NCBI GenBank assembly: GCA_027600665.1
Contig: JADGJL010000936.1
Location: 1 to 11,828, forward strand
Length of the DNA: 11,828 bases
Reading direction: 5' to 3'
Source: Irineochytrium annulatum
Lineage: Eukaryota; Chytridiomycota; Chytridiomycetes; Chytridiales; Chytridiaceae
The translations under genes were made by a program, and so were the position numbers. The notes under the pieces were generated by a model, which did not search any database, was not told the DNA's origin, and was given only the letters and a program-made list of their open reading frames with translations. Shown piece by piece: positions 1-11,786 of this stretch. Numbering within the stretch: the first letter of the stretch is position 1; each line of letters opens with the position of its first letter.

Positions 1-214
1 TAATAAAACGCGTACGAGAGTCAAGGATCGAGGCTTGTAGAATGCCCCGATGGTGGGTTCAAGCTTATCGTGAAATGTCCGTTCCCAGTCTGCACGCAAC
101 GATGGTGGAGCCGAATCGTTTGCCATGACCTTGAAGTCAAACAATACTTCCTGTCGTCTCGTGATAGAAGTCTTCTAGGGGCTGATGCAGATTGGGTAAG
201 AGACTTCGTTGCAA
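1..214. other. Left-edge region, no supported gene
   Basis: No coding region can be supported here. The longest open frame (from 70, plus strand) has no recognisable domain. A GTAAGA splice-donor-like sequence at 196 and a GACAG acceptor-like sequence ending at 236 could define a 41-nt leader intron of the gene that follows. Joining across it does not give a frame that opens into that gene's best frame, so it would have to lie in the untranslated leader. Upstream exons beyond the window edge cannot be excluded. Confidence 0.3.
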
Positions 215-720
215 ATGAACAAGCCGCGATTGACAGTGGAGGAATCCGATCGCGCCACGGAGGAGGAGCTTCGGCGAATGCAGAAGCCGGCTTTTCGGAC
301 TTCTCTTTGGACTAGCTTAGAGCGGCTTGACGCCTGCGCGGCTATGAAAGCGACAACGTGTCCCCGATCGCGCGACCGCTTCTTCCTCACGGAAAAGGAG
401 GTGCCACGACGGATGCCTTTCCGTCCGAACCACCCTAGTGTCGCTCGACGCCATCACGCCGGTGGAAGGACAACAATGTCTCCGATCGCTTGGACTGTGT
501 TTTTGCAGCAGAAAGTCGGAAGGAGGAGCGACGACGGAAGCCCGTCCCGGCTTTACTCTCTCCGAACAAGTCTAGTGTCGCTCGACGCCGAATGGCGACA
601 ACAGGTCCTAGATCTCGCGGCTAACGCCAATTTATAGTGGGGAAGGCGGACGGAAGAGCCGGATGTCCGTCCGGGGTTCTTTGGAAAGCCAAGAGTCGCC
701 TGAATGCGATCACGCCGTGA
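215..720 (+). CDS. Candidate small gene of repeated exon-intron units
   Basis: The family is not recognised. Four exon pieces can be joined: 215-357, 398-477, 516-604 and 646-720 (stop TGA 718-720), giving about 128 residues. The introns are 40, 38 and 41 nt, and the phases agree (2, 1, 0). Each exon carries a diverged copy of the same peptide: FRTSLWTSLERLDA in exon 1, LSVRTTLVSLDAITP in exon 2, LYSLRTSLVSLDA in exon 3, and a degraded SRLNAITP ending in exon 4. The copies lie in different raw frames, and the inferred introns bring them into one frame, which is the main support for the model. The third intron has a GGCTAACG branch-like site. No signal peptide or membrane segment is visible. 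The start is uncertain: ATG 215 is the first in frame, and ATG 278 is an alternative. It could instead be a non-coding tandem repeat or a decayed gene. Confidence 0.4.
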
Positions 721-735
721 CAGGCAAGAGGGTTT
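246..735 (+). repeat. Imperfect tandem repeat, about 120 bp, four units
   Basis: Four diverged units begin near 246, 364, 483 and 610. The first three open with a CCGATCGC-like block and the fourth with a GATCTCGCG variant. The clearest shared block is the 18-bp CTAGTGTCGCTCGACGCC, identical at 435-452 and 572-589. A related GTCGCCTGAATGCGATCACG block lies near 695-713, and a weaker copy near 320-335. The unit ends resemble each other (GACAAC at 352-357, GACAAC near 469-474, GCGACAACAG near 595-604). The repeat spans both proposed exons and proposed introns of the overlapping candidate gene. Confidence 0.6.
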
Positions 736-1073
736 CAAATTTCGCGGACGCCGTTCTATTAACCGGAAGGGGGCTAGGTTGCAACGCGGCTGGCATGGTG
801 GCCTGCGGTGATGAGCATACCCATTGCATGGCGTTCGCTTGCGATTGACGGTGACACCGGCTCCGCGGACATCAGGCTGGGATGATGTGATGGGCGAGAG
901 CTATGTATTTGCAGGAAAAAGTCCGGCAGGCTGCGGTGTGTTGAGCGGTGGGAGTTCGTTGGCGTTTGAATTATGCAAACGCGAAGGTTTTAGTACGAAG
1001 AGACCTCACGTCATGCAATACATGTTGTACTGTTTACCCATCAATATAACTAACTGTTTGCTTCTGTATGCAA
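721..1073. other. Gap downstream of the cullin gene, no gene seen
   Basis: This 353-bp stretch lies between the repeat-containing candidate gene and the 3' end of the minus-strand cullin gene, so it should hold the 3' untranslated regions of both. Its short open frames show no domain and no consistent splice pattern. A GTGATGAG near 808 resembles a C/D snoRNA C box, but no matching D box (CTGA) was found at a suitable distance. Confidence 0.35.

Positions 1074-1094
<21 letters not shown>
1012..1094. repeat. Short direct repeat at the cullin 3' end
   Basis: CATGCAATACATGTTGTACTG (1012-1032 region) and CATGCAATATACATGTACTG (1075-1094) are near-identical copies about 63 bp apart, differing by two small indels. 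The right-hand copy is the last codons and stop of the cullin gene on the minus strand. The left-hand copy lies in its presumed 3' untranslated region. So the end of the coding sequence has an echo just downstream. Confidence 0.5.
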
Positions 1095-3961
<2,867 letters not shown>

Positions 3962-4669
3962 CAGAGCTTCAAAGGCACGTCCCTGTCATGCAACGATGTG
4001 ACGAATGACTTTCAAGCCTTCGCGACATTATATCAAGCCACCGGGCCATTTTTTTGTTTTAGGCCACCAACAGCGCTACTAGCTCCACGACAATGCAGCC
4101 GCGTCCTGTACCCATCTTCCCTACCAGGCAGCGCTTCATCCTCACAGGCGTTTTCTTATGAGTATCGGATTAGTAAACTGCCAAGGTAACCTTCCCGTAT
4201 AAGCTCCACAGGCGCAATTTCCTACCCCCGAGGCGCCAACACGGCATTCGACTTCCCGCCTAGTCCTTGTCGGCGAAGGGTATGTACGTAACACGGTCGA
4301 CTTCACATAGGCTATCGCACGAGCAAGACCAGGGTCCAATCACTGTTATAGTGTGATGTGAGACACTCTGACGAGGTGCTAACAGTCCAAAAACGCCCGA
4401 TAGCAGTTCCTGTTCGACATCAGGCGGGACCTCGTTCCATTGCTAAGTGGCTAAACGACGACTCGGTCCTTCAGTTTCGATAAATGAAAGAAACGAGGAG
4501 ACATTTTGAATTCCACCGGTTGGGAAGCAGGTAACTGGGTTGATGATTGAAAGGATTCCGTATTGTCGTATGCACGCATTGTGTCGTTGTGATCGCGGTT
4601 GTGATCTCGCTGATGACTTTGCTTGTGTCGAAGCGGACTTCGAATCTTCAAACCCCGACTTGACCAGCA
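3962..4669. promoter_or_regulatory. Divergent upstream region of cullin and PH-protein genes
   Basis: This 708-bp region separates the start codons of two divergent genes and should hold both promoters and leaders. No TATA box stands out. On the minus strand, 4155-4190 looks like a 36-nt intron: GTTACC donor, TTTACTAATCC branch region, ATAAG acceptor. It may be a leader intron of the cullin gene or part of a small separate minus-strand gene. An open frame from 4339 joined across this intron gives a short cysteine- and glycine-rich peptide with no recognised family, so I do not call it. The part nearest the plus-strand gene (4440-4669) shows no gene. Confidence 0.4.
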
Positions 4670-5637
4670 ATGGACGTCGCAAAGGCCGTCGCGGACATGC
4701 GCGCGAGCGACAAGTACATGCACGTGGTTATCGGTCGAGACCAAAACGACGGCCTTCTCCGCGTCATCGACTCCTCGACCGACCGTTCCAAGCTGAGCAC
4801 GGTGTTGAAGGGCACAAAGGAGGGCCGTGTCGGTTACATCAAGCAGAACGGCAGCGTACTCTTCTTTCGATTTGGGCAGAAATCGAAGGAGCTCGCTGTT
4901 TCTAGGGACGTTAAAGGTAGAAGGCTCCCCTGTGAGCACCAGAGTTTTGAATGGCATACAGAGCTGCTCGCTCAAGACAAAGCAGCATACATAGTTGAAA
5001 ATCCGGACACTGATCTGGCTGAAGACAAAGTTAATGCCTGGTGTGTAGAAGGGCCAATTTGCCGAAGGCCTCTGACCGCCAACATCATTTACATGTTACT
5101 TTCAGGAATTTGCCCGACCTTCCCAAGAAGGCTGCTTCGTCCGAGTCAGTAAATTCGATCTTATCGCCTGAGGAGGCCACAGCCCTCGAGGAAGAGATCC
5201 AGAGGCGCGCGGAGGCGATGTCAATATCGGAGAGGATAAAGAAAGAGGCTCTCGAAAAGAGCCGTCGCCAAGCTGAAATTGCTGAGCTTGCGCGAAAGGA
5301 GGAGAACGCGCGCAAAGAGGAAGAACAAAAGGCCATTGAGAAGTTGAAGAAAGACTTCAGCGGCCGCCTCGAATGCTCGCTTTCGGTTCAACCATATGGG
5401 AAGAACTTCTGGAACCGCCGCGCTGCAACCTTTGCCGACAAGCAGCTTACGTTGACGAGCGACTTGAAAATAACGCAAGTTGTTAAGCTGGGGGGCGTGA
5501 CTGTTGCTGACGCCGAGGAACTCACGGGAGCGCGTTTCTCGCTGGTGATTCGTGCACAGGACATGGAGGTGACGTTGCTGGCAGACAACCAGAACGACTT
5601 CCGGAACATTAAGGCGGCAATTTTGGCTTCCATTTAA
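4670..5637 (+). CDS. Coiled-coil protein with C-terminal PH-like domain
   Basis: The exact family is not recognised. Three exons join: 4670-4916, 4962-5040 and 5106-5637, giving 285 residues. Residues ~1-108 form a small alpha/beta-looking domain with strands such as MHVVIGRD and GSVLFFRFGQK; an actin-depolymerising-factor-like fold is possible but weak. Residues ~136-192 are a highly charged helix, almost certainly a coiled coil (runs such as ARKEENARKEEEQKAIEKLK). Residues ~196-285 read as a pleckstrin-homology-like domain: GRLE start, NFWNRRAATF, then strands and a final helix NDFRNIKAAILASI. PH domains bind phosphoinositides or proteins, so a cortical or membrane-linked cytoskeletal role is a guess. 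The first intron (45 nt) is a multiple of three without a stop, so retention would keep the frame. The second intron (65 nt, donor GTGTGT) is the least certain boundary. ATG 4670 follows an upstream stop and starts the only long frame. Confidence 0.75.
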
Positions 5638-5790
5638 TTGTACTTGGAAATGGCAGCGTGTATTATTCTTACATTTTACTGTAAATGAATGGGTAACGGG
5701 AGGGATAGTGAAAGGGGGTAATAAACAAATAACGAGATTAAATCAGAATTATAGAAATAATAAGAGAACAGGATGGTGAGGAAAAGCCCA
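5638..5790. terminator. Convergent 3' region with AATAAA signal
   Basis: Only 153 bp, AT-rich and non-coding, separate the stop codon of the plus-strand PH-domain gene (5635-5637) from the stop of the minus-strand RhoGAP gene (5791-5793). AATAAA at 5720-5725 is a plausible polyadenylation signal for the plus-strand gene. No exact AATAAA is present for the opposite strand, so the RhoGAP transcript probably uses a variant signal. The two 3' untranslated regions may overlap. Confidence 0.5.
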
Positions 5791-8472
5791 TCAATCGTCC
5801 TTTCCATTAAAGAGCCACTATTAAAAATAAATAAGGAACGAAAGCTCCGTTAGTCGTCATTTGCAACGGTCCCAGACAGAAAGGTCTAACCTCGCATTGT
5901 TCAAGCATGGCTTCAATAATCGTGTTGTGGAAAGGCATGTTCGCCATGGTGAAGTATCCTACCTGACCACCTTCATCGGGGGTGCGGATAAGCGTCGGCG
6001 CGAAGACAATAGCAAGGTTGGACCGCTCCATCTTGTTGACCTCACTTTCTGCCGCGACTCTATCATCACATGTAAGCCAAACCAAATTGGCCGTGATATG
6101 TCAACTCACTTGCACAAATGGGTCATGAGATAAAAGAGGACATCATAGTTACACGTCGGCAACGCTTGTATTAGCGTTTTGAGCTTTACCAGCCGATCAT
6201 TACGATCTTCGATTTCTAATTGTGCATTAGTTCGAAACCGTAAGCAATCGAAAGGGCGCCGACACTCACTCGCCGATGCTATGAATTGGTCGTAGAACTC
6301 GTAAGGTATGAGAGGATTTTGCAATTCCCTGAAGTACACTGAAGCGAATTAAAAAAACCTGGCCAAAAGTTCCATGCATACATTTTAAAAGACTTGCAAC
6401 GACGTTAATATCTATATCTTCGTGATCCAACTTTACGGGTTCGTCTGTAGCGACAGCACACTTAGTCCAACCAAATAAACACGAAGAAATTACTTTGGTT
6501 AAAACTGCCACGCAGTTTTTGAAGCGTTGAAGCGTTGCCCGAAAGTCGATAAATTCCTTGCGAAAGAAGACCTCTCCGGTCAACCTCCGAACAGCATAAT
6601 TCAACCACCTCCGGTACTTTTCGCCCTTCCCGCTCCACTTGAAGGTCAAGCGATCCGCCAAATACCGCGTCGGCAGCGTCGACTAATGTTTCTACGATCA
6701 GCCGCATATACAAAAAGGATGGACGCAAACCAACCTTCCGGGATTGAGCTCTTCGGCTTTCCTGAGCCTCCTTGTGTCTATCGAGAGGAATGTGTTACAA
6801 TGCTTACAGCAAACCTCAACACATACCCGCTTTGAAAAGAAGGCGCTAAGTTTGCTCCGTACTTGGCTTTTGGTTTTATCATCGTAAGGCCCCAACGCCT
6901 GCCCCCCCTCCTTCTCCTTCCCCGCTGAAGCGGACCGTTTTGACTTTGTAGCCCCCGGCACGTTGAGAAGGTCAGATTCACTTTTACTGCGTGAAAATAA
7001 TCGAGAAATTGCATTCTCGTACTAGGACCGTAAGATAAAACCACAGCGAGTCAAGTAAACCTCCGCCGTCGTAACCCGGTCCTTCGTAATGCCTTTGAGA
7101 ACGTCAAACCAGCCGTTCACATCAGCGTCAGGCGTGATGATCCATTGCCGTCCAGACTCTGTCGTTATGACCAAGGAGCTCTTTTTGGTCGTTTGATCTT
7201 TTCCCACTACTTCGACACCAACGTTCGTCAAAGGGAGAATGTCCAGAGGAGGCGACGATTTCTGCACTCTATTAAGTGATGCTAATCAACTCGCATACCT
7301 TAGACTTCGCCGGGGCTTCTTTAAAAAAGACAAGAAATCCCACACAAGCAACAGCGTAGAACGTCTTCCAAGTCGCGCTTATGCGAGCCTCCTTCCCGCC
7401 GTCCTCCTTTTTCAATTTCCGTTTTACGAAGCCCTCTTTCCGAATGAGATCCGAAGGTATTTGATCGACGAGGGATATATTTAGGTCTAGTCCCGAGAGG
7501 TCGGAGTGCAAAGGTTCATCTAGGCGGTCGTCCGTGTCAATTATTGATCCTGCCGGTGCGTTCACATTCCCGGAATCATTTGAACGCTGATACCAATTAG
7601 CGGGGCTATCGGTAAAAAGTTACGCACTTGCTTCTCGTGAACCCCTCTTTCGCTAACCAACATAAGCTCCTCCCCGGAGTGCCCGTCGGGCAACTCCCAC
7701 GCGGTCGTCCCGGTCTCCTCGTTCCAGTAATACGTCTCGCCGGTCTCATTTCGCACGATCTTCCACGTTTCTCCGACAGACTGCAATTGTCAGCGTATAG
7801 GTACTAACAGCCGGCAAATACCTCCGTCCTTGCGTCCGCAGATCCTTCCGCAATGCCGGTGCCGTTCGCCTGCTCTTCCTCACCCAATAAATTGCCCAAC
7901 AAATTGCCAGCCTCGGTCCGATCGCCGATGTCCTCCTCTTCAGCTGCATCCTCCCCGTCCGCAGAAGCCAGCCCCGGTTTTACAGGCGCAGGACCCCTCT
8001 CCACGTGATTTTCGATATCGTCTGCAAATGGGTCGTCTGGTTCTCGCAAAGCAACCACCGCGTCGACCCTAGCCGGCTCCTGTTTATGCATAAAAAAACG
8101 CCCTCGCGCCATAAAGTACAGGTCAACTTTACCTCCTGCGGTGACTGCGCCTGCTCTGGTGTCTTCCCGAGGGTTGTCGCTGAGATAATCGTGAGCAGTC
8201 AGCACACCAATCAAATCCCTACGAGCTGCGGAGGACGGGTCCAGCCGTTCCACGCGATTTGCCGGGAAGTAGCCAACGGCCGTGCCGATCCTTCCCTCGT
8301 ACCAGTCATCGTTGCATAGCTCAATCACATGTATGATATCCTCAGCTTTGAATGAGAGCTCGTTATCCTGGAAATGGATCAGGGATGCGATCATGCACAC
8401 GATCAGTACCTCGATCGCCTCGTAGTCCCACAGAGCCCTCGCTAAGATTGGAGCGGCTGCATGATCACTCAT
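5791..8472 (-). CDS. Rho GTPase-activating protein, SH3-WW-PH-RhoGAP
   Basis: RhoGAPs speed GTP hydrolysis by Rho, Rac or Cdc42 and so switch off actin-directing signals. Thirteen exons join in frame: 8410-8472, 7822-8367, 7628-7780, 7299-7586, 7023-7261, 6827-6986, 6735-6777, 6494-6682, 6382-6444, 6270-6338, 6110-6215, 5891-6059 and 5791-5817, giving about 704 residues. Order: SH3 at ~8-62 (ALWDYEA, DNELSFKAED, WYEGR, GYFPANRVE), acidic linker, WW at ~204-236 (W209, YYW, WELP), PH at ~304-410 (EGFVKRK, final helix GWFDVLKGITK), basic linker, RhoGAP at ~505-695. The arginine finger is present in GIYRLSG (R543), followed by YFRELQNPLIPYEFY and NLAIVFAPTL. This order matches the animal ARHGAP9/12/15/27 group. 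Introns are 36-73 nt. An extra 48-nt in-frame intron is possible at 8080-8127. The donor after the PH exon (7022) is my weakest boundary. Confidence 0.92.
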
Positions 8473-8623
8473 TTTGAGATACAGAAATTGACATTTATCG
8501 AGCTCAAGCCTTCAGCTCGTGCCCTCACCCCCGTTGCCCGCTGACAGAGGGCCGTGGGAGACCGGCGTGGTTCTACGTTCTTTCTCGGCCACGCACCGAT
8601 CGTGATCCACGTTTACGAAGACG
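8473..8623. promoter_or_regulatory. Short divergent (bidirectional) promoter gap
   Basis: Only 151 bp separate the ATG of the minus-strand RhoGAP gene from the ATG of the plus-strand coiled-coil gene. Promoters and leaders of both genes must fit here or reach into the genes. The centre is GC-rich and no TATA box is evident, which suits a shared bidirectional promoter. Specific factor sites cannot be assigned. Confidence 0.5.
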
Positions 8624-9752
8624 ATGGCGGATACTTCGGATGTTCGCGAAGTAAACCCATTGGACAGAGCCGCCGACTTTTCCGTGCCGACGAGCGAGTT
8701 CAATGAGATTGATTTGGATGCTCCGGTTTCTATCTATGTGGAAGCTTCCGAGGAAGACGTGAACGGCGCCACTGCTGCTGCTCCTGCCTCTCCGGCCGTA
8801 CCTCGATCGCTAGGTCCCATTTCTGCCACGTCCGCCACTTCCGAGCCAACCCTCACAGTATCGACAAGCGAGCGACGGAATCAGATTGATTTCAGTCCGA
8901 CGTCGCCTGGACGGGTCGGGGAGCTTAGCACATCAAACTCGACGGACACGATTTCCCCTGTCTGTCAGCCGATTGAAACGGTGGAGGACGCTCAGGTCGG
9001 CTGCGACACGACAACGATCCACGTCTCGTACAAGACGAATTTGGGATGGATATGCTGGAAGGAGTCGGAAGCCAGGTGAGAGATTTTCGTTTTGTCGACA
9101 TGTGCCTTACATCCGAAGTTTATTTTCAATCTTCGAACGAGCGTTTGCTGCGACAAAGACGTCGATACAGTTTTGCGATGCTATGGATCACATAGGAGTC
9201 CAGGTTGAAATTCCATCCACTCAGGTTTTGACTTACTGGTGTCGAAACTACTAAGCATGTTAGGTTGCAAATTTTGAGCACCAAGTGAGGGGTAGAAGTC
9301 TTCTTCAGGAAATAGGTATGGGTTTACTTGCCCTTCCGATTTTGCTGCAAGTTCCTTTTCTAAATAAAATCATTGAAGATAAGATTCACGGCTTCAAGCC
9401 TGCAACCCGAGCCCACGATGCCAAAGTTTTAAAAATTACAAAAACTATGGGCACAACGTACAGTGGAACGACGATCACCAGCAGTCTCGAGTCGCTTGCG
9501 AATCGAGTAAAAGCATTGGAGCAGTGCGGCAACACCCGATTGAGGGAGACGGGGGCCATTGTGACGCAATGGCAGGCTCTTCAATCTAAGGTAAATGAGA
9601 AGTTGGAAAAGCTGGAGGTGAAGATCTCTACCAAGCCTGAGAGGCTTATTGCCGTGGAAAAGGTTTGGGGCCGTAATGGACAATCGCTAATCGAGTTACA
9701 GGAGATTGTTGAGCGTCTCCAAGAGGAGTTGAAAAACATTCAAGCGTGGTAG
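8624..9752 (+). CDS. Coiled-coil protein of unknown family
   Basis: The family is not recognised. Exon 1 starts at ATG 8624 and runs to about 8965. It encodes an acidic, serine/threonine/alanine/proline-rich, probably disordered N-terminus (MADTSDVREVNPLDRAADF, many SP/TSP sites). Coding then switches frame to a segment reading VQDEFGMDMLEGVGSQ (to about 9075, donor GTGAGA), so an intron lies near 8966-8997. A middle exon includes IQFCDAMDHIGVQ (ending at 9203). The next is 9264-9315 after a 60-nt intron with an ACTACTAAGC branch site. The last is 9352-9752 after a 36-nt intron, ending TAG. The C-terminal ~100 residues are heptad-rich and charged (SLESLANRVKALEQ, LIELQEIVERLQEELKNIQ), so a coiled coil is likely. 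The middle helices vaguely recall BAR-type membrane-curving proteins, but this is a guess. Borders of the second and third exons are uncertain. Confidence 0.65.
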
Positions 9753-10375
9753 TGCTGTTTTCTTTTCCACACAGCGCCCCGAGTATCCCGATAGAGATCA
9801 ATGATCATAAATATTATAAATTTGGCAATCGCGTCGTTTGCAGTGCGAACGCAGCCCCTTTCAAATCGAGAAGGATGACAGCCGGCATGCAGCCGCCGGT
9901 AGCGCACAGCTCCCGCATCAAAGCGCTGTGTCCCTCCGGAGGGGGCGAAACATGGCGGAATATGTCATTAGAACGGTAGGTTTCCACATCCGCTTAAGTT
10001 TTGGCTGCCTCGCTGCAGGTCGCCATCGCTCCTTCCAGAGCCGCACCGCTCGGTCCATTGCGTCCACCGCTTCCTGAGCATGCTCGACGTCGGGAGCTAC
10101 GCGCGGCGCCCAATAAATTTCATGCTGCAATTCGACCATCACTAGTAGATGGTCTGATAAGCCGACTTACTTAAATTTCCGTCGCCATTTTAGGCCGTCC
10201 TTAGGTGCTCGATAAATCCTGTTGACGCCCGCATCCAATAAATGCGGACCCCTCCCACTCCTTTCCCGTCTTCCCTAAACGACCTAATGTTCGGGGACTG
10301 ACGAAATGTGACTTCCAAGCCTTTCTCAAGCTAACTCGTCTCGCGAGGAACTTGGTCCAACTCTTGATCCCTTGC
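9753..10375. other. Gap with two conflicting gene-like signals
   Basis: No gene can be called firmly in these 623 bp. On the plus strand, a well-placed start (AACATGGCGG, ATG at 9952) is followed by a clean 43-nt intron (GTAGGT to CTGCAG near 9976-10018) and a frame that closes at a TAA near 10170, giving a ~59-residue arginine/proline-rich peptide. AATAAA occurs near 10112 and 10232. On the minus strand an open frame from 10139 down to 9918 gives a tryptophan-rich peptide (YWAPRVAPDVEHAQEAVD, VRLWKERW) that looks more like a normal protein but has no clear start exon. The 9753-9830 part is the likely 3' end of the coiled-coil gene. The 10180-10375 part should hold the dynactin p24 promoter, including a small hairpin (CCGCAT/ATGCGG) around 10228-10246. 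Confidence 0.3.
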
Positions 10376-11131
10376 ATGATGGACTCCAACATCGTGGAGG
10401 ATCGAATATTGCACCTTGAAAGTCTCACGATCCCCGATGAACGGACCACAAGCATACGGCTCCCTGCCAACACATCAGTCATCGGCTCGTTCCAGACGCT
10501 GCAGGCCAAGTTTCGTCTGATCTTGGACGACCGGCGAGCGCTTTCCGATTTCCTGCAGAAGTGTGGGTACTTGATCGTTCTCTGGCCGCTCCCAAATGTG
10601 TGTTTGATTCACTGATCACTGAACGGTGGAGCAGACTCGGTTTTGCGGGAACTGATTCAAAACACCAGCGACGAACTCGAACAAGGGGCCTTGGACCCCT
10701 CATCGAAGAAAGAGATTGTTCTGGCGTCTGAGGAGGAGGTCGTGTACATGATCGACCAGCTGAAGGAACTCGAGACGTTGAAAGATGAGGTCGATGCGAC
10801 GGTTTTTAAGGGTTGGTATGGCATTTTAGGGCGAAGGTTGCCTGATGGCCGTCCTTATAGATATGGACATGCGCATCAGGGAGTTTAGTGGATGTGAGCT
10901 CACACAGATCGACCAAATGAAGCGGTTTGCGGAAATCAAGAGACGTTTTGATGGATTGGCGTCACAGTACAACACTTACGTGAGTCTTTAATGGCTTTGC
11001 CACGCTTCCCAAGTGGCTAACGTGTTTTCCTCCAGGTTGCTACATTATCGCAGTTATTTTTAAACTTACATATGGCTCTTAAACACTTGGAGGATAAGGA
11101 GGCGCAGGCGGACGGGGGGGCAGACGCATGA
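10376..11131 (+). CDS. DCTN3: Dynactin subunit 3 (p24)
   Basis: Dynactin p24 sits in the shoulder of the dynactin complex, which links cytoplasmic dynein to cargo. Four exons join: 10376-10562, 10635-10815, 10880-10979 and 11036-11131, giving 187 residues (human p24 is 186). The protein is almost entirely helical and charged. The best family match is the pattern DPSSKKEIVLASEEEVVYM followed by QLKELETLKDEVD, then QIDQMKRFAEIKRRFDGL and a C-terminal helix LSQLFLNLHMALKHLED. These line up in order and spacing with the human protein's DASKLQFILAEEQ region, its ARLQRLAQIH helix and its LSKQFVQW end. An N-terminal EDRILHLESL matches the family's opening coiled coil. Introns are 72, 64 and 56 nt; the last has a GGCTAACG branch site. 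The second intron could end at 10879 or 10888. Two adjacent ATG codons (10376, 10379) can serve as start. Identification rests on pattern, not on identity. Confidence 0.75.
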
Positions 11132-11348
11132 GAGATGCGTGCGCGACACGGCTTAAATTGAGACACTTATGATACCCAACCGCATCGCAACGGAAATGCA
11201 TGCGTTTTACGCAGAACCCGTACGTAGGCGCTCACTTCGGCGTGCCTATGCCGCGAAAGCAAAATTAGAAGTACCTTCTACGTTGTGAAAGCCGTCTTTT
11301 CTATTAGCAAAAAGACGTCTGAGAAAAGGAACCCCGTGCCCAACAACG

Positions 11349-11667
11349 ATGGACGCAGCCTCCGCCCCGAAAAAGACCTCGTATCTTTGCGGAGGTTCGA
11401 TTCTTTTAAGTCTGTTGGACGCTCTGTATACTGACTCCAATTGCGTTTCTTTGAAGACTGCGGGGCTGACGTCGAAATTAGAGTGGGTAGCACTCTCGTC
11501 GACATGACTAATTAGAACTGAACAGCCTCGCGAGCCTATCCGCTGCATTCACTGCGGCTTTAGGATCATGTACAAGAAGCGGACGAAGCGAAGTATGTTA
11601 CGTTTTGGTACGCTCCGCTTGCCATTGACTTTTCTGGTGTCTAGTGGTCCAATTCGAGGCACGTTGA
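11349..11667 (+). CDS. POLR2K: RNA polymerase subunit RPB12 (RPABC4)
   Basis: RPB12 is the small zinc-binding subunit shared by RNA polymerases I, II and III. Four exons join exactly: 11349-11394, 11457-11482, 11526-11592 and 11645-11667, giving 53 residues (human 58). The zinc ribbon is intact: C14 and C17 ([13 protein letters not shown]) with C31 and C34 ([19 protein letters not shown]), followed by the typical ending MVQFEAR, where human has LVVFDAR. The introns are 62, 43 and 52 nt, in phases 1, 0 and 1; the second has a TGACTAAT branch site. The gene lies 217 bp downstream of the p24 gene on the same strand. The N-terminal extension is short, as is usual. The final exon holds only seven complete codons plus stop, so gene finders could easily miss it. 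Confidence 0.96.
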
Positions 11668-11786
11668 GCAGGGGGTCGGGGCTATTGATGATGAGGGCAT
11701 TCAGTTCATGCTATTTTGTTGATCCTTGCTAATGTATTTGCGGTCAAACGAGAATTACAATTAATATACGATTTCACTCACTCTAC

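Noticed and set aside
50..75. GGGTTCAAGCTTATC, T-arm-like sequence
   Set aside because: No matching A box or paired acceptor stem within the preceding 60 bases.
808..900. C/D snoRNA-like C box (GTGATGA)
   Set aside because: No CTGA D box or terminal stem at a suitable distance.
4142..4339. Minus-strand open frame with a cysteine/glycine-rich peptide
   Set aside because: It runs through a likely intron, has no recognisable family, and fits better as leader or spacer of the cullin gene.
7830..8319. Plus-strand open frames rich in P and R
   Set aside because: They are antisense shadows of the RhoGAP exon encoding the end of the SH3 domain and the acidic linker.
10201..10509. Minus-strand open frame of 102 codons
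   Set aside because: It overlaps the first p24 exon antisense and shows no recognisable motif.
11394..11403. GGTTCGATTC, identical to a tRNA T-arm / B-box core
   Set aside because: It falls at the donor of the first RPB12 intron, and no acceptor stem, D arm or anticodon arm can be built upstream.
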